A stretch of 64,000 nucleotides of DNA from Cellulomonas sp. Root485. GTDB taxonomy: Bacteria; Actinomycetota; Actinomycetes; Actinomycetales; Cellulomonadaceae. The translations under genes and the position numbers were made by a program. Under the pieces are notes generated by a model. The model was not told where the DNA came from. It saw nothing but the letters and a program-made list of their open reading frames with translations, and did no database searches. The stretch covers positions 102,558 through 166,557 of the forward strand of contig NZ_LMFC01000002.1 of assembly GCF_001426705.1 (NCBI RefSeq), written 5' to 3'. Shown in pieces: positions 55,313 through 63,646 of the stretch (its first letter is position 1; each line of letters begins with the position of its first letter).

Positions 55313-56953
55313 ATGACCATCACCATCACACCGCCGACCACCCGACCTCGGCTGGAGATCACCGGACCCGACGTCGCCGGGACCGACCAGATCCTCACCT
55401 CCGAGGCGATCGACTTCCTCACCGACCTGCACGTCCGGTTCTCCGGCCGACGCCACGACCTGCTGCTGGGCCGCCAGCACCGCCGCACGCGGTTCTCCAA
55501 CGGCGCCGACCCCGACTTCCTGCCCCTGACGGCGGGCATCCGGGCGGACTCGGGCTGGCGCGTGGCCGGCCCCGGACCGGGCCTGGAGGACCGCCGCGTC
55601 GAGATCACCGGCCCCACCGACCGCAAGATGACGATCAACGCGCTGAACAGCGGCGCGAAGGTCTGGCTGGCGGACATGGAGGACGCCACCAGCCCGACGT
55701 GGACCAACGTCATCGGCGGGCAGCACTCGCTGTTCGACGCCATCCGTGGGCAGATCGACTTCACGTCCCCGGAGGGCAAGGAGTACACGGTCGGTTCGGT
55801 GACCCCGACCATCGTGTTCCGCCCGCGCGGCTGGCACCTGACGGAGAAGCACCTGGAGTTCACGGACCGCGCGGGCCAGATCTGCGCGGCGTCCGCGAGC
55901 CTCGTCGACGCCGGCCTGTACCTGTTCCACAACGCGCAGGCCCTCATCGACTCCGGCCGCGGGCCGTACCTCTACCTGCCCAAGCTGGAGGGACACCTGG
56001 AGGCACGCCTCTGGGACGAGATCTTCCGGTTCACCGAGACCTACCTGGGCCTGCGGTACGGCACCATCCGCGCGACGGTCCTCATCGAGACCATCACGGC
56101 CGCGTTCGAGATGGAGGAGATCCTCTACGAGCTGCGCGACCACTGCGCCGGCCTGAACGCCGGCCGCTGGGACTACATCTTCAGCGTCATCAAGAACTTC
56201 CGCGCTCGCGGACCTCGGTTCGTCCTGCCGGACCGCGGCAGCGTCACGATGACGGTCCCGTTCATGAAGGCGTACACCGAGCTGCTCGTCGCCACCTGCC
56301 ACAAGCGGGGCGCGCAGGCCATCGGCGGCATGAGTGCGTTCATCCCCGACCGCCGCGACCCGGAGGTCACCGACAAGGCGTTGGCGCAGGTCAGGGCCGA
56401 CAAGCAGCGCGAGGCAGGGCAGGGGTACGACGGCACCTGGGTGGCTCACCCCGACCTCGTGCCCGTCGCCCGGGAGGTGTTCGACGAGGCCCTCGGCGAC
56501 CGCATCGACCAGCGGCACCGCCTGCGTGAGGACGTCCACGTCACCGCGGCGCAGCTGCTCGACATCCCGTCCGCCGGCGGCGGTGAGCCCGGAGCCGTCA
56601 CCGACGGTGGGCTGCGCGGCAACGTGTCCGTGGGGGTCCGGTACCTCGAGGCATGGCTGCGGGGCATCGGCGCCGTCGCCATCGACCACCTGATGGAGGA
56701 CGCCGCGACGGCCGAGATCTCGCGGTCGCAGGTGTGGCAGTGGGTCCACCAGGGCGTCGTGACCGCCGAGGGCACCCGCATCGACGCCGCGCGGGTCGAG
56801 CAGGTGCTCACGGAGGTGCTGGCCGACCTCCCGCGAACGGCCGACGACCGGTACGACGACGCGGCGGACCTGTTCCGGCAGGTCGCGCTGGCCGAGGACT
56901 TCCCGACGTTCCTCACCGTGCCGGCGTACACGCAGTTCCTGGTCGTGCACTGA
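55313..56953 (+). CDS. aceB: Malate synthase A
   Basis: 546 aa. Condenses glyoxylate with acetyl-CoA to malate, the second step of the shunt. Signatures: WLADMEDATSPTW, RPRGWHLTEKH, GPYLYLPKLEGHLEARLW, ATVLIETITAAFEMEEI, the catalytic-site region NAGRWDYIFSVIK and GGMSAFIP. Length is that of the A isoform. AGGAG lies nine bases before ATG 55313. Same strand as aceA, probably regulated together by the divergent RamB-like protein. Confidence 0.96.
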   Translation: MTITITPPTTRPRLEITGPDVAGTDQILTSEAIDFLTDLHVRFSGRRHDLLLGRQHRRTRFSNGADPDFLPLTAGIRADSGWRVAGPGPGLEDRRVEITGPTDRKMTINALNSGAKVWLADMEDATSPTWTNVIGGQHSLFDAIRGQIDFTSPEGKEYTVGSVTPTIVFRPRGWHLTEKHLEFTDRAGQICAASASLVDAGLYLFHNAQALIDSGRGPYLYLPKLEGHLEARLWDEIFRFTETYLGLRYGTIRATVLIETITAAFEMEEILYELRDHCAGLNAGRWDYIFSVIKNFRARGPRFVLPDRGSVTMTVPFMKAYTELLVATCHKRGAQAIGGMSAFIPDRRDPEVTDKALAQVRADKQREAGQGYDGTWVAHPDLVPVAREVFDEALGDRIDQRHRLREDVHVTAAQLLDIPSAGGGEPGAVTDGGLRGNVSVGVRYLEAWLRGIGAVAIDHLMEDAATAEISRSQVWQWVHQGVVTAEGTRIDAARVEQVLTEVLADLPRTADDRYDDAADLFRQVALAEDFPTFLTVPAYTQFLVVH

Positions 56954-56965
56954 CCAGCCAGTGAC

Positions 56966-57005
56966 CGACGCAGCCCGGGCCGCCCATCCGGTCCGGGCTG
57001 CGTCG
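56966..57005 (+). terminator. aceB terminator
   Basis: Perfect 13-bp stem (arms 56966-56978 and 56993-57005, 14-base loop), 12 bases past the stop codon. Confidence 0.75.
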
Positions 57006-57057
57006 CGTCCGGCAAGGGGCTCGTCGGCACCCCGAGCTGTGCGCCAGGATGTCCCGC

Positions 57058-57837
57058 ATGGTTGACGACGTACGCCCTGTGCTGGTGACCGGTGGGACCG
57101 GGACCCTGGGCCGAGCCCTCGTCCACACGCTCCTCGACGCCGGGGTCCCCGTCCGCGTGCTCAGCCGTCGCGACCGCTCTCCCGCGGCGCCGCCCGAGGC
57201 GCAGTGGGCGGTCGGCAACCTGCTCACCGGCGACGGGCTGTCCGAGGCGGTGACCGGGGTGAGCGCGGTGGTGCACTGCGCGAGCGACCCGCGCAGGCCC
57301 GACGACGACCTCGACGCCGCGGTGCAGCTGCTGCTCGCCGCCCGCGCGGCCGGGGTCCCGCACCTCGTGTACGTGTCGATCGTCGGTGTCGACCGCGTCC
57401 CGTTCGCGTACTACAAGGCGAAGCACCGGGTGGAGGAGATCGTCGAGGACGGCGGCGTGCCGTGGACGATCCTGCGCGCCACGCAGTTCCACGACTTCGT
57501 CGCGACCCTCCTGGACTACCTCTCGCGCGGACCGGTCGCTCTGGCGCCGGCGGGGATGAGCGACCAGCCCGTCGACGTGCGCGAGGTGGCGTCCCGTCTG
57601 GCCCAGCTCGTCGCCGCAGGCCCGTCCGGCAGGGTCGAGGACCTGGGCGGCCCGCAGGTGCTCACCACCACCGAGCTCATGCGGACGTACCTCGCGGCGC
57701 GGGGTCGGCGTCGACCGGTGTGGACCGTGCCGTTCCCCGGGCCGCTGAGCGGGTTCCGCCACGGGCACCACCTGACGCCCGCGCACGCGACCGGGCGGCT
57801 GACGTTCGCGGAGTGGATGCAGTCGCGGTCGCGCTGA
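57058..57837 (+). CDS. NAD(P)-binding SDR-type (NmrA-like) protein
   Basis: 259 aa (ATG 57058; ATG 57049 in frame is an alternative). Rossmann fold with GGTGTLGRALV at the N-terminus, VVHCASDP and LVYVSIVGVDRVPFAYYKAKH containing the YxxxK pair, PWTILRATQFHDF. An atypical short-chain dehydrogenase or NmrA-like protein. Substrate unknown. Convergent with the DUF2510 gene, three bases apart. Confidence 0.85.
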   Translation: MVDDVRPVLVTGGTGTLGRALVHTLLDAGVPVRVLSRRDRSPAAPPEAQWAVGNLLTGDGLSEAVTGVSAVVHCASDPRRPDDDLDAAVQLLLAARAAGVPHLVYVSIVGVDRVPFAYYKAKHRVEEIVEDGGVPWTILRATQFHDFVATLLDYLSRGPVALAPAGMSDQPVDVREVASRLAQLVAAGPSGRVEDLGGPQVLTTTELMRTYLAARGRRRPVWTVPFPGPLSGFRHGHHLTPAHATGRLTFAEWMQSRSR

Positions 57838-57840
57838 CCG

Positions 57841-58593
57841 TCAGCCGAGCTCCCAGGTCCAGTTCCCGGCCTCGTCGACGATCTGGACGTAGACGGTCGT
57901 CCGGACACCGTCGGGGTCGACGGCGACGCACTGGAACGACGTCACCTTGCCCGCGACCAGCTGCTCGGGGCACTGCACGGTCGTCGCGACACCGGTCTTC
58001 TCGGCGATCCCGGCGGAGATGCCCGACTCGATGGCGAGGGTGTCGATGAGACCCGTCGGCTCGACCGCACCCTGTCCGTCGTCGCCCGAGAGAGCCGCGC
58101 GGACGACAACGGTCACCAGGACCGCGCCGATGACCACGCCGACGATCGACAGCCCCAGCGCCCACCGCGCTCGCGTGCGACCCACCGGCTGACCACCGGC
58201 GGACTCCAGCGCCGTGGCCCGCCTCAGCCCGACGACTGCCAGGACGATCCCCACGACCGCCGCGACGGGCACACCGAGCACCGAGAGGATCGCGACCACG
58301 AGCGCGACCCGCGCCGGGGTGTTCCTGACGGGCGCGTGCTTGCCGCCGTCGTGGTGCGCGTCGTGAGGTGTCGGCGCGCCGAAGTGGGGGGTGTCGGCCG
58401 GCTCGGCGACGGGTGCGGCGGGTGGCGGTGGTGGGACGACGACGGATGGCGGCGCGGGGACGACGGGTGTCGGCGCGGGCGTCGGCTGGACGCGGTCGGT
58501 CCACCGTGCCCCGTCGAACCAGCGCTGACGGCCCGGGTTGCTGGGGTCGGTGTACCAGCCAGGGGGTGCGATCCCGAAGGATGGAGCGGGCAA
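57841..58593 (-). CDS. DUF2510 membrane protein with DUF4333-like tail
   Basis: 250 aa starting at TTG 58593, five bases after GGGAGG (a GTG at 58599 overlaps that site). The N-terminal DUF2510 motif PPGWYTDPSNPGRQRWFDGARWT is followed by a Pro-rich linker, two membrane helices (VALVVAILSVLGVPVAAVVG and LSIVGVVIGAVLVTVVV) and an external C-terminal domain with two Cys (VQCPEQLVAG, FQCVAVDPDG) like DUF4333. Common in actinobacteria, function unknown. Confidence 0.85.
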   Translation of the reverse strand: MPAPSFGIAPPGWYTDPSNPGRQRWFDGARWTDRVQPTPAPTPVVPAPPSVVVPPPPPAAPVAEPADTPHFGAPTPHDAHHDGGKHAPVRNTPARVALVVAILSVLGVPVAAVVGIVLAVVGLRRATALESAGGQPVGRTRARWALGLSIVGVVIGAVLVTVVVRAALSGDDGQGAVEPTGLIDTLAIESGISAGIAEKTGVATTVQCPEQLVAGKVTSFQCVAVDPDGVRTTVYVQIVDEAGNWTWELG

Positions 58594-58741
58594 CGCCACC
58601 TCCCTTCATCGCGACAGTGCCGGCGTCGCCCCCCAGCATCGGCACCCGGCGGGGTGAACTTGAGCATTTGCGACGAAACACGCTCTCGGAAAAACCCCTT
58701 GGCGCCTCGGCCGAGCCGGACGTACGGTCGTCGGACACGGG

Positions 58742-58750
58742 AAGGAGGTG
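58742..58750 (+). promoter_or_regulatory. Extended Shine-Dalgarno sequence
   Basis: AAGGAGGTG, extended to AAGGAGGTGGTCC, matches the 16S rRNA 3' end over about 12 bases with one mismatch. It is 9 bases upstream of the ATG at 58760. Confidence 0.7.
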
Positions 58751-58759
58751 GTCCAGGAC

Positions 58760-58798
58760 ATGTTCTATTCCAGGACGCGTGAGGTGACTGTCCGCTAG
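58760..58798 (+). CDS. 12-codon upstream ORF (MFYSRTREVTVR)
   Basis: ATG 58760 to TAG 58798 encodes MFYSRTREVTVR, preceded by the strongest ribosome binding site in the window. It lies 183 bp upstream of the chosen map start and contains no rare-codon or amino-acid run typical of attenuators. It could be a leader peptide controlling map, a standalone micropeptide, or chance. The strength of the ribosome binding site argues against chance. Confidence 0.5.
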   Translation: MFYSRTREVTVR

Positions 58799-58981
58799 TC
58801 GCCCGAAAGTACTCGGACGGATTGCACAGACGATCCGCCCGCAGGCCCACCCGGACCGGCGAGCGAATCCATGGCAGTCACCGCAGCCCGTGGGAGCCGC
58901 GACCTCGTCCTTCGCGGCAGGGCCTCCTCGGAGGCCTGGCCCACGGGCTGTTGCCTGCCCATCTCGTGGCAGGCTCTGTGG

Positions 58982-59746
58982 GTGGCCCTCAAGAACCCTG
59001 CTCAGATCACCCAGATGCGCCCCGCCGGGAAGTTCGTCGCGGGAGTGCTCTCCTCCTTGCGTGACGTCGCCCGCGAGGGGATGACGCTCACGCAGCTGGA
59101 CGCGCACGCGCACCAGATGATCGACGCGGCCGGCGCGCACTCGGTCTACCTGGGCTACCACCCGTCGTTCGGCGCGATGCCGTACCCGGGCGTGCTGTGC
59201 ACGTCGGTGAACGATGCCGCCCTGCATGGCCTGCCGTCCGACTACGTGCTCGTCGACGGCGACGTGCTGAGCATCGACTTCGCCGCCCAGGTGCAGGGGT
59301 GGGTGGCCGACTCGGCGCTGACCTTCCAGATCGGCACCCAGTCACCTGAGGTCACGGCGCTCATCGAGACGACCGAGCGCGCCCTCGCCGCCGGGATCGT
59401 CCAGGCACGCCCCGGCGCCCGGATGGGCGACATCTCGTCGGCCATCGGCACCGTCGGTCGCGCCGGCGGGTACGGGATCAACGCCGACTTCGGCGGCCAC
59501 GGCGTCGGTCGGACCATGCACGAGGACCCGCACGTCCCCAACCTCGGCCGCCCCGGCACCGGGCTGAAGCTCAAGGCCGGCCTCGTCATCGCGATCGAGC
59601 CGTGGTTCATGGCGGGCGGCGACGACTACACGATCGACGCCGACGGCTGGACCATCCGCACCGCCGACGGCTCGCTGGCCGCCCACGCAGAGCACACGGT
59701 CGCGATCACCCCGGACGGCCCCCTGGTCCTGACAGCCCGCGACTGA
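58982..59746 (+). CDS. map: Methionine aminopeptidase, type I
   Basis: 254 aa. Removes the N-terminal methionine from nascent proteins. Metal ligands are present: VDGDVLSIDFAAQVQGWVAD (two Asp), GGHGVGRTMHEDP (His), VIAIEPWF (Glu) and AEHTVAI (Glu). GTG 58982 gives MALKNPAQITQMRPAGKF, which matches the usual family start, with a weak GGCAGG upstream. ATG 58871 would add 37 residues rich in Arg/Ala without a known motif. It ends just before the MNT-HEPN operator. Confidence 0.9.
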   Translation: MALKNPAQITQMRPAGKFVAGVLSSLRDVAREGMTLTQLDAHAHQMIDAAGAHSVYLGYHPSFGAMPYPGVLCTSVNDAALHGLPSDYVLVDGDVLSIDFAAQVQGWVADSALTFQIGTQSPEVTALIETTERALAAGIVQARPGARMGDISSAIGTVGRAGGYGINADFGGHGVGRTMHEDPHVPNLGRPGTGLKLKAGLVIAIEPWFMAGGDDYTIDADGWTIRTADGSLAAHAEHTVAITPDGPLVLTARD

Positions 59747-59750
59747 GGTT

Positions 59751-59802
59751 GCAACATATTGCCGATGGTGGAAAGATTCTTCCACCATCGGTACTATGTT
59801 GC
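59751..59802. promoter_or_regulatory. Long inverted repeat over the start of the MNT-HEPN operon
   Basis: Two 23-base arms (59751-59773 and 59780-59802) match at 21 of 23 positions around a 6-base loop, and the right arm covers the ATG of the MNT gene. This suggests autorepression by the winged-helix antitoxin and/or an mRNA hairpin hiding the start. It begins five bases after the map stop. Confidence 0.75.
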
Positions 59803-60446
59803 GAGGCGACGTGGACTGGAACTACCCGGAGCGGGCGTTCGGCAGCGGTCTGGAGGCCCCGGTCCTTCGCGCGCTGTGGCGCGCGGGCACGCACCTCACG
59901 GGCGCGCAGGTGCATCGGGTCACAGGTACGGGGACCGATCGAGGGGTCCGCTACGCGTTGGCGAGGCTCGTCGAGCACGGCATCGTGACCGCGACTCCCG
60001 TCGGAGGCTCCGTCCTCTACGACCTCAACCACGAGCACCTGACCTACCCGGCCGTCGACGCCGCGTTCCGAGCACTCGATCCGTGGAACCAGCTCGCGAC
60101 CCGTCTGCAGGCGCTGATCAGATCCTCCTTCGGGCCCGGATCCAGCGACGACGTGACGGTCGCCGTGTTCGGGTCGGTCGCACGCGGTGAGGCAGAGCTC
60201 GGTTCGGACCTGGATCTTCTGGTCGTCGTGCCAGACGTCGACGAGCGGGCTCACGCGTTCACGGACCAGCTGGACCGACACGGACGCGACTGGACCGGTC
60301 AGCTGGTGCAGGTGTACCTGACCACGCCGGCCTTGCTCGCAACAGCGCGTGAGGCGGACGATCCGATCGTGGCGTCATTCCTCGACGACGCCAAGCGCTT
60401 GGTCGGGCCCGACATCAAGGCGCACCTGACCGGACCGCGCCGGTGA
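59796..60446 (+). CDS. Winged-helix plus MNT nucleotidyltransferase antitoxin
   Basis: 216 aa from ATG 59796. The N-terminal ~80 residues form a winged helix (LEAPVLRALWRAGTHLTGAQ, GVRYALARLVEHGIVTATPV). The C-terminal part is a minimal nucleotidyltransferase with VAVFGSVARGEAELGSDLDLLVVVPD (GS..RG, DxD). In HEPN-MNT (type VII) systems the MNT enzyme AMPylates and inactivates its HEPN toxin. The following HEPN-like gene overlaps its stop (GTGA). The fused DNA-binding domain and the inverted repeat suggest autoregulation. Confidence 0.85.
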   Translation: MLRGDVDWNYPERAFGSGLEAPVLRALWRAGTHLTGAQVHRVTGTGTDRGVRYALARLVEHGIVTATPVGGSVLYDLNHEHLTYPAVDAAFRALDPWNQLATRLQALIRSSFGPGSSDDVTVAVFGSVARGEAELGSDLDLLVVVPDVDERAHAFTDQLDRHGRDWTGQLVQVYLTTPALLATAREADDPIVASFLDDAKRLVGPDIKAHLTGPRR

Positions 60447-60859
60447 GCCCGCGCGGCGGCGCGCGCCTGCGCACCATGTCAGCGACGGACATCCGCACGC
60501 GTGCGGCGACGGCCCGCAAGTACCTCGAGATCGGTGAGCTCGTCCACGACGAGGAACCGGACGAGGCGCCGTCCCGCCAGGTCGCCGGCGGGCTCGCGGT
60601 TCTGGCCGCCATCGCGGCGTCGGACGCGATCTGCGGGTCGCGCACCGGCTCTGCACCCCAGGGTCAGGACCACGCGCAGGCCGTCTCCGTCCTGGAGGCC
60701 ACCCAGCCGGACGGGCGGGCGCTGGCGACGCACCTGCGTCGGGTGCTCGACCACAAGGCGAACGCCCACTACGGCACGACCTATCTGACGGACGACACCG
60801 TCACCAGCATGCTGCGCCACGCGAGATCGCTTGTCGACGCCCTCGAGTCGACGATCTGA
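60443..60859 (+). CDS. HEPN-like toxin partner of the MNT antitoxin
   Basis: 138 aa from GTG 60443 (ATG 60476, MSATDIRTRAA, is an alternative). A four-helix protein with RRVLDHKANAHYG near the C-terminus, containing the RX4H RNase signature (R-R-V-L-D-H) of HEPN toxins. The N-terminal helix RTRAATARKYLEIGELV and AGGLAVLAAIAASDAICG fit the HEPN fold. Likely an RNA-cleaving toxin neutralised by the MNT protein. Confidence 0.75.
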   Translation: MSPRGGARLRTMSATDIRTRAATARKYLEIGELVHDEEPDEAPSRQVAGGLAVLAAIAASDAICGSRTGSAPQGQDHAQAVSVLEATQPDGRALATHLRRVLDHKANAHYGTTYLTDDTVTSMLRHARSLVDALESTI

Positions 60860-60864
60860 GCACG

Positions 60865-60908
60865 ACGTCCGCGGATTCGTGCGTCCCCACGACCGGATCT
60901 GCGGACGT
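60865..60908. repeat. GTCCGC-core inverted repeat upstream of mmsA
   Basis: ACGTCCGCGGAT (60865-60876) and ATCTGCGGACGT (60897-60908) pair at 11 of 12 positions. The CGTCCGC core recurs on the far side of mmsA (62504-62618). Confidence 0.65.
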
Positions 60909-60985
60909 TGGTTGTTCTTGACGGTGGACTTAGATTGGCTCGGTCCGGCAATGCCGTCGGATCACGCACGAAAAGAGGGCCCCTG

Positions 60986-62503
60986 ATGTCCGCGCTCGTC
61001 GACACCGCTCCGCTCATCGGTCACGTCGTCGGGGGGCAGGTGACGACGCCCGAGGGGTCGCGGACGCAGGACGTGTTCGATCCGGCGACCGGGCAGGTGA
61101 CCGGCCGGGTGCTCCTCGCGGAGCAGGCCGACGTCGACGCGGCTGTCGCGGCGGCGGTCGTCGCGGCGGAGAGCTGGTCGCAGGAGCCCGTCGCCAAGCG
61201 GACCGCGGTGCTGTTCGCGCTGCGGGAGCAGATCGTGCAGCACACCGACGAGCTGGCCGCGATCATCACGGCGGAGCACGGCAAGGTGCTGGCGGACTCG
61301 CACGGGGAGATCGCCCGCGGGCTCGAGGTCATCGAGTACGCGTGCGGCATGCCGCAGCTGCTCAAGGGCGAGTACACCGACCAGGCGGCCATGGGCGTGG
61401 ACGTGTTCTCGTTCCGCGAGCCGCTGGGCGTGGTCGCCGGGATCACCCCGTTCAACTTCCCTGCCATGGTGCCGCTGTGGATGGCGCCGATGGCGATCGC
61501 GACGGGCAACGCGTTCGTCCTCAAGCCGTCGGAGCGGGACCCGTCGGCAAGCCTGTTCCTGGCGAAGATGTGGAAGGCGGCCGGGCTTCCCGACGGGGTG
61601 TTCTCCGTGGTGCAGGGCGACCGGGTGGCCGTCGACGCGCTGCTCACGCACCCGGACATCGCCGCGGTGTCGTTCGTCGGGTCGACGCCGATCGCGCAGC
61701 ACGTGCACGCCACGGCGACAGCCCACGGCAAGCGGGTGCAGGCCCTCGGCGGTGCGAAGAACCACGCGGTCGTCCTCGCCGACGCGGACCTGGACCTCGC
61801 GGCCACGCACCTGACCGGTGCGGCGTTCGGGGCGGCCGGTGAGCGGTGCATGGCGATCTCGGTCGCCGTGGTCGTCGACGACGTCGCCGACGCCCTGCTG
61901 GAGCGCCTCACCGCCGCAGCGCAGAGGGTCCGCGTGGCGCCCGGCAACGACCCGGACTCCGACATGGGCCCGGTCATCACGCGCGCCTCGCAGCTGCGCA
62001 TCGAGGAGATCGTCACGGACGCGGTCGACAGCGGGGCCTCGGCACCGGTGGACGGTCGGGGTCACACGGTGGCCGGGCACGAGGACGGGTTCTTCGTCGG
62101 CCCCACCATCCTCGACGGCGTCACGACGGACATGCGCGCGTACGCCGAGGAGATCTTCGGGCCGGTGCTCGTCGTGATCCGTGCGGCGGACCTGGCAGAG
62201 GCGATCGACCTGGTCAACGCCAACCCGTACGGCAACGGGACCGCGATCTTCACGTCGTCCGGGGACGCGGCCCGCACGTTCCAGCGCGGCGTGAACGTCG
62301 GCATGATCGGCATCAACGTGCCGATCCCCGTGCCGGTCGGATGGCACTCGTTCGGTGGCTGGAAGAACTCGCTGTTCGGCGAGAGCCACATCTACGGCCC
62401 GGAGTCGGTGCGGTTCTACACGCGCGGCAAGGTCGTCACCAGCCGTTGGCCCGCGAGCCCGGCGACGGCCAAGTTCCACTTCGGCCGCACCACCAGCCAC
62501 TGA
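60986..62503 (+). CDS. mmsA: Methylmalonate-semialdehyde dehydrogenase (CoA-acylating)
   Basis: 505 aa. Oxidises methylmalonate semialdehyde (or malonate semialdehyde) with CoA and NAD to propionyl-CoA (or acetyl-CoA) plus CO2, in valine and myo-inositol breakdown. ALDH motifs: TPFNFPAMVPLWM, FVGSTPIAQHVH, GGAKNHAVVLADAD, and GERCMAIS with catalytic Cys288; the usual catalytic Glu position carries AKN, typical of the CoA-acylating class. The long C-terminus with GWKNSLFGESHIYGPESVRFYT is also diagnostic. GAGGG lies about seven bases before ATG. Confidence 0.94.
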   Translation: MSALVDTAPLIGHVVGGQVTTPEGSRTQDVFDPATGQVTGRVLLAEQADVDAAVAAAVVAAESWSQEPVAKRTAVLFALREQIVQHTDELAAIITAEHGKVLADSHGEIARGLEVIEYACGMPQLLKGEYTDQAAMGVDVFSFREPLGVVAGITPFNFPAMVPLWMAPMAIATGNAFVLKPSERDPSASLFLAKMWKAAGLPDGVFSVVQGDRVAVDALLTHPDIAAVSFVGSTPIAQHVHATATAHGKRVQALGGAKNHAVVLADADLDLAATHLTGAAFGAAGERCMAISVAVVVDDVADALLERLTAAAQRVRVAPGNDPDSDMGPVITRASQLRIEEIVTDAVDSGASAPVDGRGHTVAGHEDGFFVGPTILDGVTTDMRAYAEEIFGPVLVVIRAADLAEAIDLVNANPYGNGTAIFTSSGDAARTFQRGVNVGMIGINVPIPVPVGWHSFGGWKNSLFGESHIYGPESVRFYTRGKVVTSRWPASPATAKFHFGRTTSH

Positions 62504-62618
62504 CGCAACGTCCGCACTCGACGGGGCTGGAACCCGATGGAGTGCGGACGTCGCGCAGGTCGAGCACGCAACGTCCGCAGTCGAGCGGGGAAGTGCCCCA
62601 TCGAGTGCGGACGTTGCG
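62504..62618. repeat. Four-copy repeat of an 18-mer between mmsA and the oxidoreductase
   Basis: Units at 62504-62521 and 62567-62584 are direct copies (17 of 18 match, CGCAACGTCCGCA core). Units at 62538-62555 and 62601-62618 are inverted copies. They form two hairpins between convergent genes, possibly acting as terminators for both. Confidence 0.8.
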
Positions 62619-62629
62619 GGTCGAGCAGG

Positions 62630-63556
62630 TCAGGCGACGCGGACGACGACCTTGCCGCGGACGTGGCCGGTCTGGCTCGCCTCGTGGGCTGCCGCTGCGT
62701 CGGCCAGGTCGAACACCTCGGCTACGTCGACCTTCACCGTGCCGGCGTCGAGCAGGGCGGTGAGGGCGTCGAGGTCGGCCGTGTCGGGGCGGACCCAGAC
62801 GTAGTGGCCGCCGAGCTCGTCGCGCGCCGCGGCGTCGACGATGGACGCGACCGTGCCGCCGTCGGCGAGGAGCGCCTTCGACGTCTCGACGAGGTCGTCA
62901 CCGCCGTAGTCGAGGATGACGTCGATGCCGTCCGGTGCGAGTGCGCGCACCTGGTCGACCAACCCGTCGCCGTACTCCACGGGCTCCGCCCCGAGGCCGC
63001 GCAGGTACTCGTGGTTGCGTGCCGACGCGGTGCCGATGACGCGCGCGCCCAGCGACCGGGCGATCTGCACGGCGAACGCGCCGACGCCGCCGGTCGCGGC
63101 GTGCACGAGGACGGTCTGCCCGTCGCGCACACCGGCGCGCAGGATGGTCTGGTAGGCCGTCAGCCCGGCCAGCGGGACCGCGGCTGCCTCCTCGAAGGAC
63201 AGCGTCGACGGCTTGCGCGCGATCGTCCGGACGGGCGCCGCGACGTACTCGGCGAACGTGCCGCCCTGCACCCAGTCGCGGCGGACGTACCCGTACACCT
63301 CGTCGCCCACCTGGAGCTCGGGGGTGTCCAGGCCGACGCGCTCGACGACACCGGCCACGTCCCAGCCCGGCACCGCAGGGAAGGTCACGTCCATGATCGC
63401 GTCGAGGTACCCGGCGCGGACCTTCCAGTCGACCGGGTTGACCGCGGCGGCGCGCACGCGGACGAGGACACTGTCGGGGCCAACCTTGGGGGTCGGCTGC
63501 TCGGTGAGCTCGAGGACGTCGGTGCCGCCGTAGCGGGAGTAGGTGATTGCTCGCAT
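62630..63556 (-). CDS. NADP-dependent zinc-type/quinone oxidoreductase
   Basis: 308 aa from ATG 63556 (TTG 63568 in frame is possible). MDR-superfamily features without the zinc cysteines: AAAVNPVDWKVRAGYLD, PAVPGWDVAGVVERVG, VLVHAATGGVGAFAVQIARSLGARV (NADPH Rossmann) and IDVILDYGGDD. Reduces quinones or alpha,beta-unsaturated carbonyls. Substrate unknown. It is divergent from the phosphatase gene. Confidence 0.88.
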   Translation of the reverse strand: MRAITYSRYGGTDVLELTEQPTPKVGPDSVLVRVRAAAVNPVDWKVRAGYLDAIMDVTFPAVPGWDVAGVVERVGLDTPELQVGDEVYGYVRRDWVQGGTFAEYVAAPVRTIARKPSTLSFEEAAAVPLAGLTAYQTILRAGVRDGQTVLVHAATGGVGAFAVQIARSLGARVIGTASARNHEYLRGLGAEPVEYGDGLVDQVRALAPDGIDVILDYGGDDLVETSKALLADGGTVASIVDAAARDELGGHYVWVRPDTADLDALTALLDAGTVKVDVAEVFDLADAAAAHEASQTGHVRGKVVVRVA

Positions 63557-63646
63557 ACCTGCCGACAACCAGGCGGCGCCGCGTGATGTTTCCCGTCGTG
63601 GCGGACGTCACGTCGCGGAGGTGACCGGGCAGGCGATCATGGCTGG

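Larger units (their letters stand above)
58594..58981. other. Leader region upstream of map, with a 12-codon ORF and hairpins
   Basis: 388 bp without a normal gene. It includes the short ORF at 58760 with an extended ribosome binding site, and hairpins GGCCTCC/GGAGGCC near 58920-58936 and GCCTGCC/GGCAGGC near 58953-58974 just before the chosen map start. An in-frame ATG at 58871 would extend MAP by 37 residues and swallow the second part of this region. Confidence 0.4.

Noticed and set aside
53867..56950. 1027-codon minus-strand frame opposite aceA and aceB
   Set aside because: Antisense of two textbook enzymes. No independent support.
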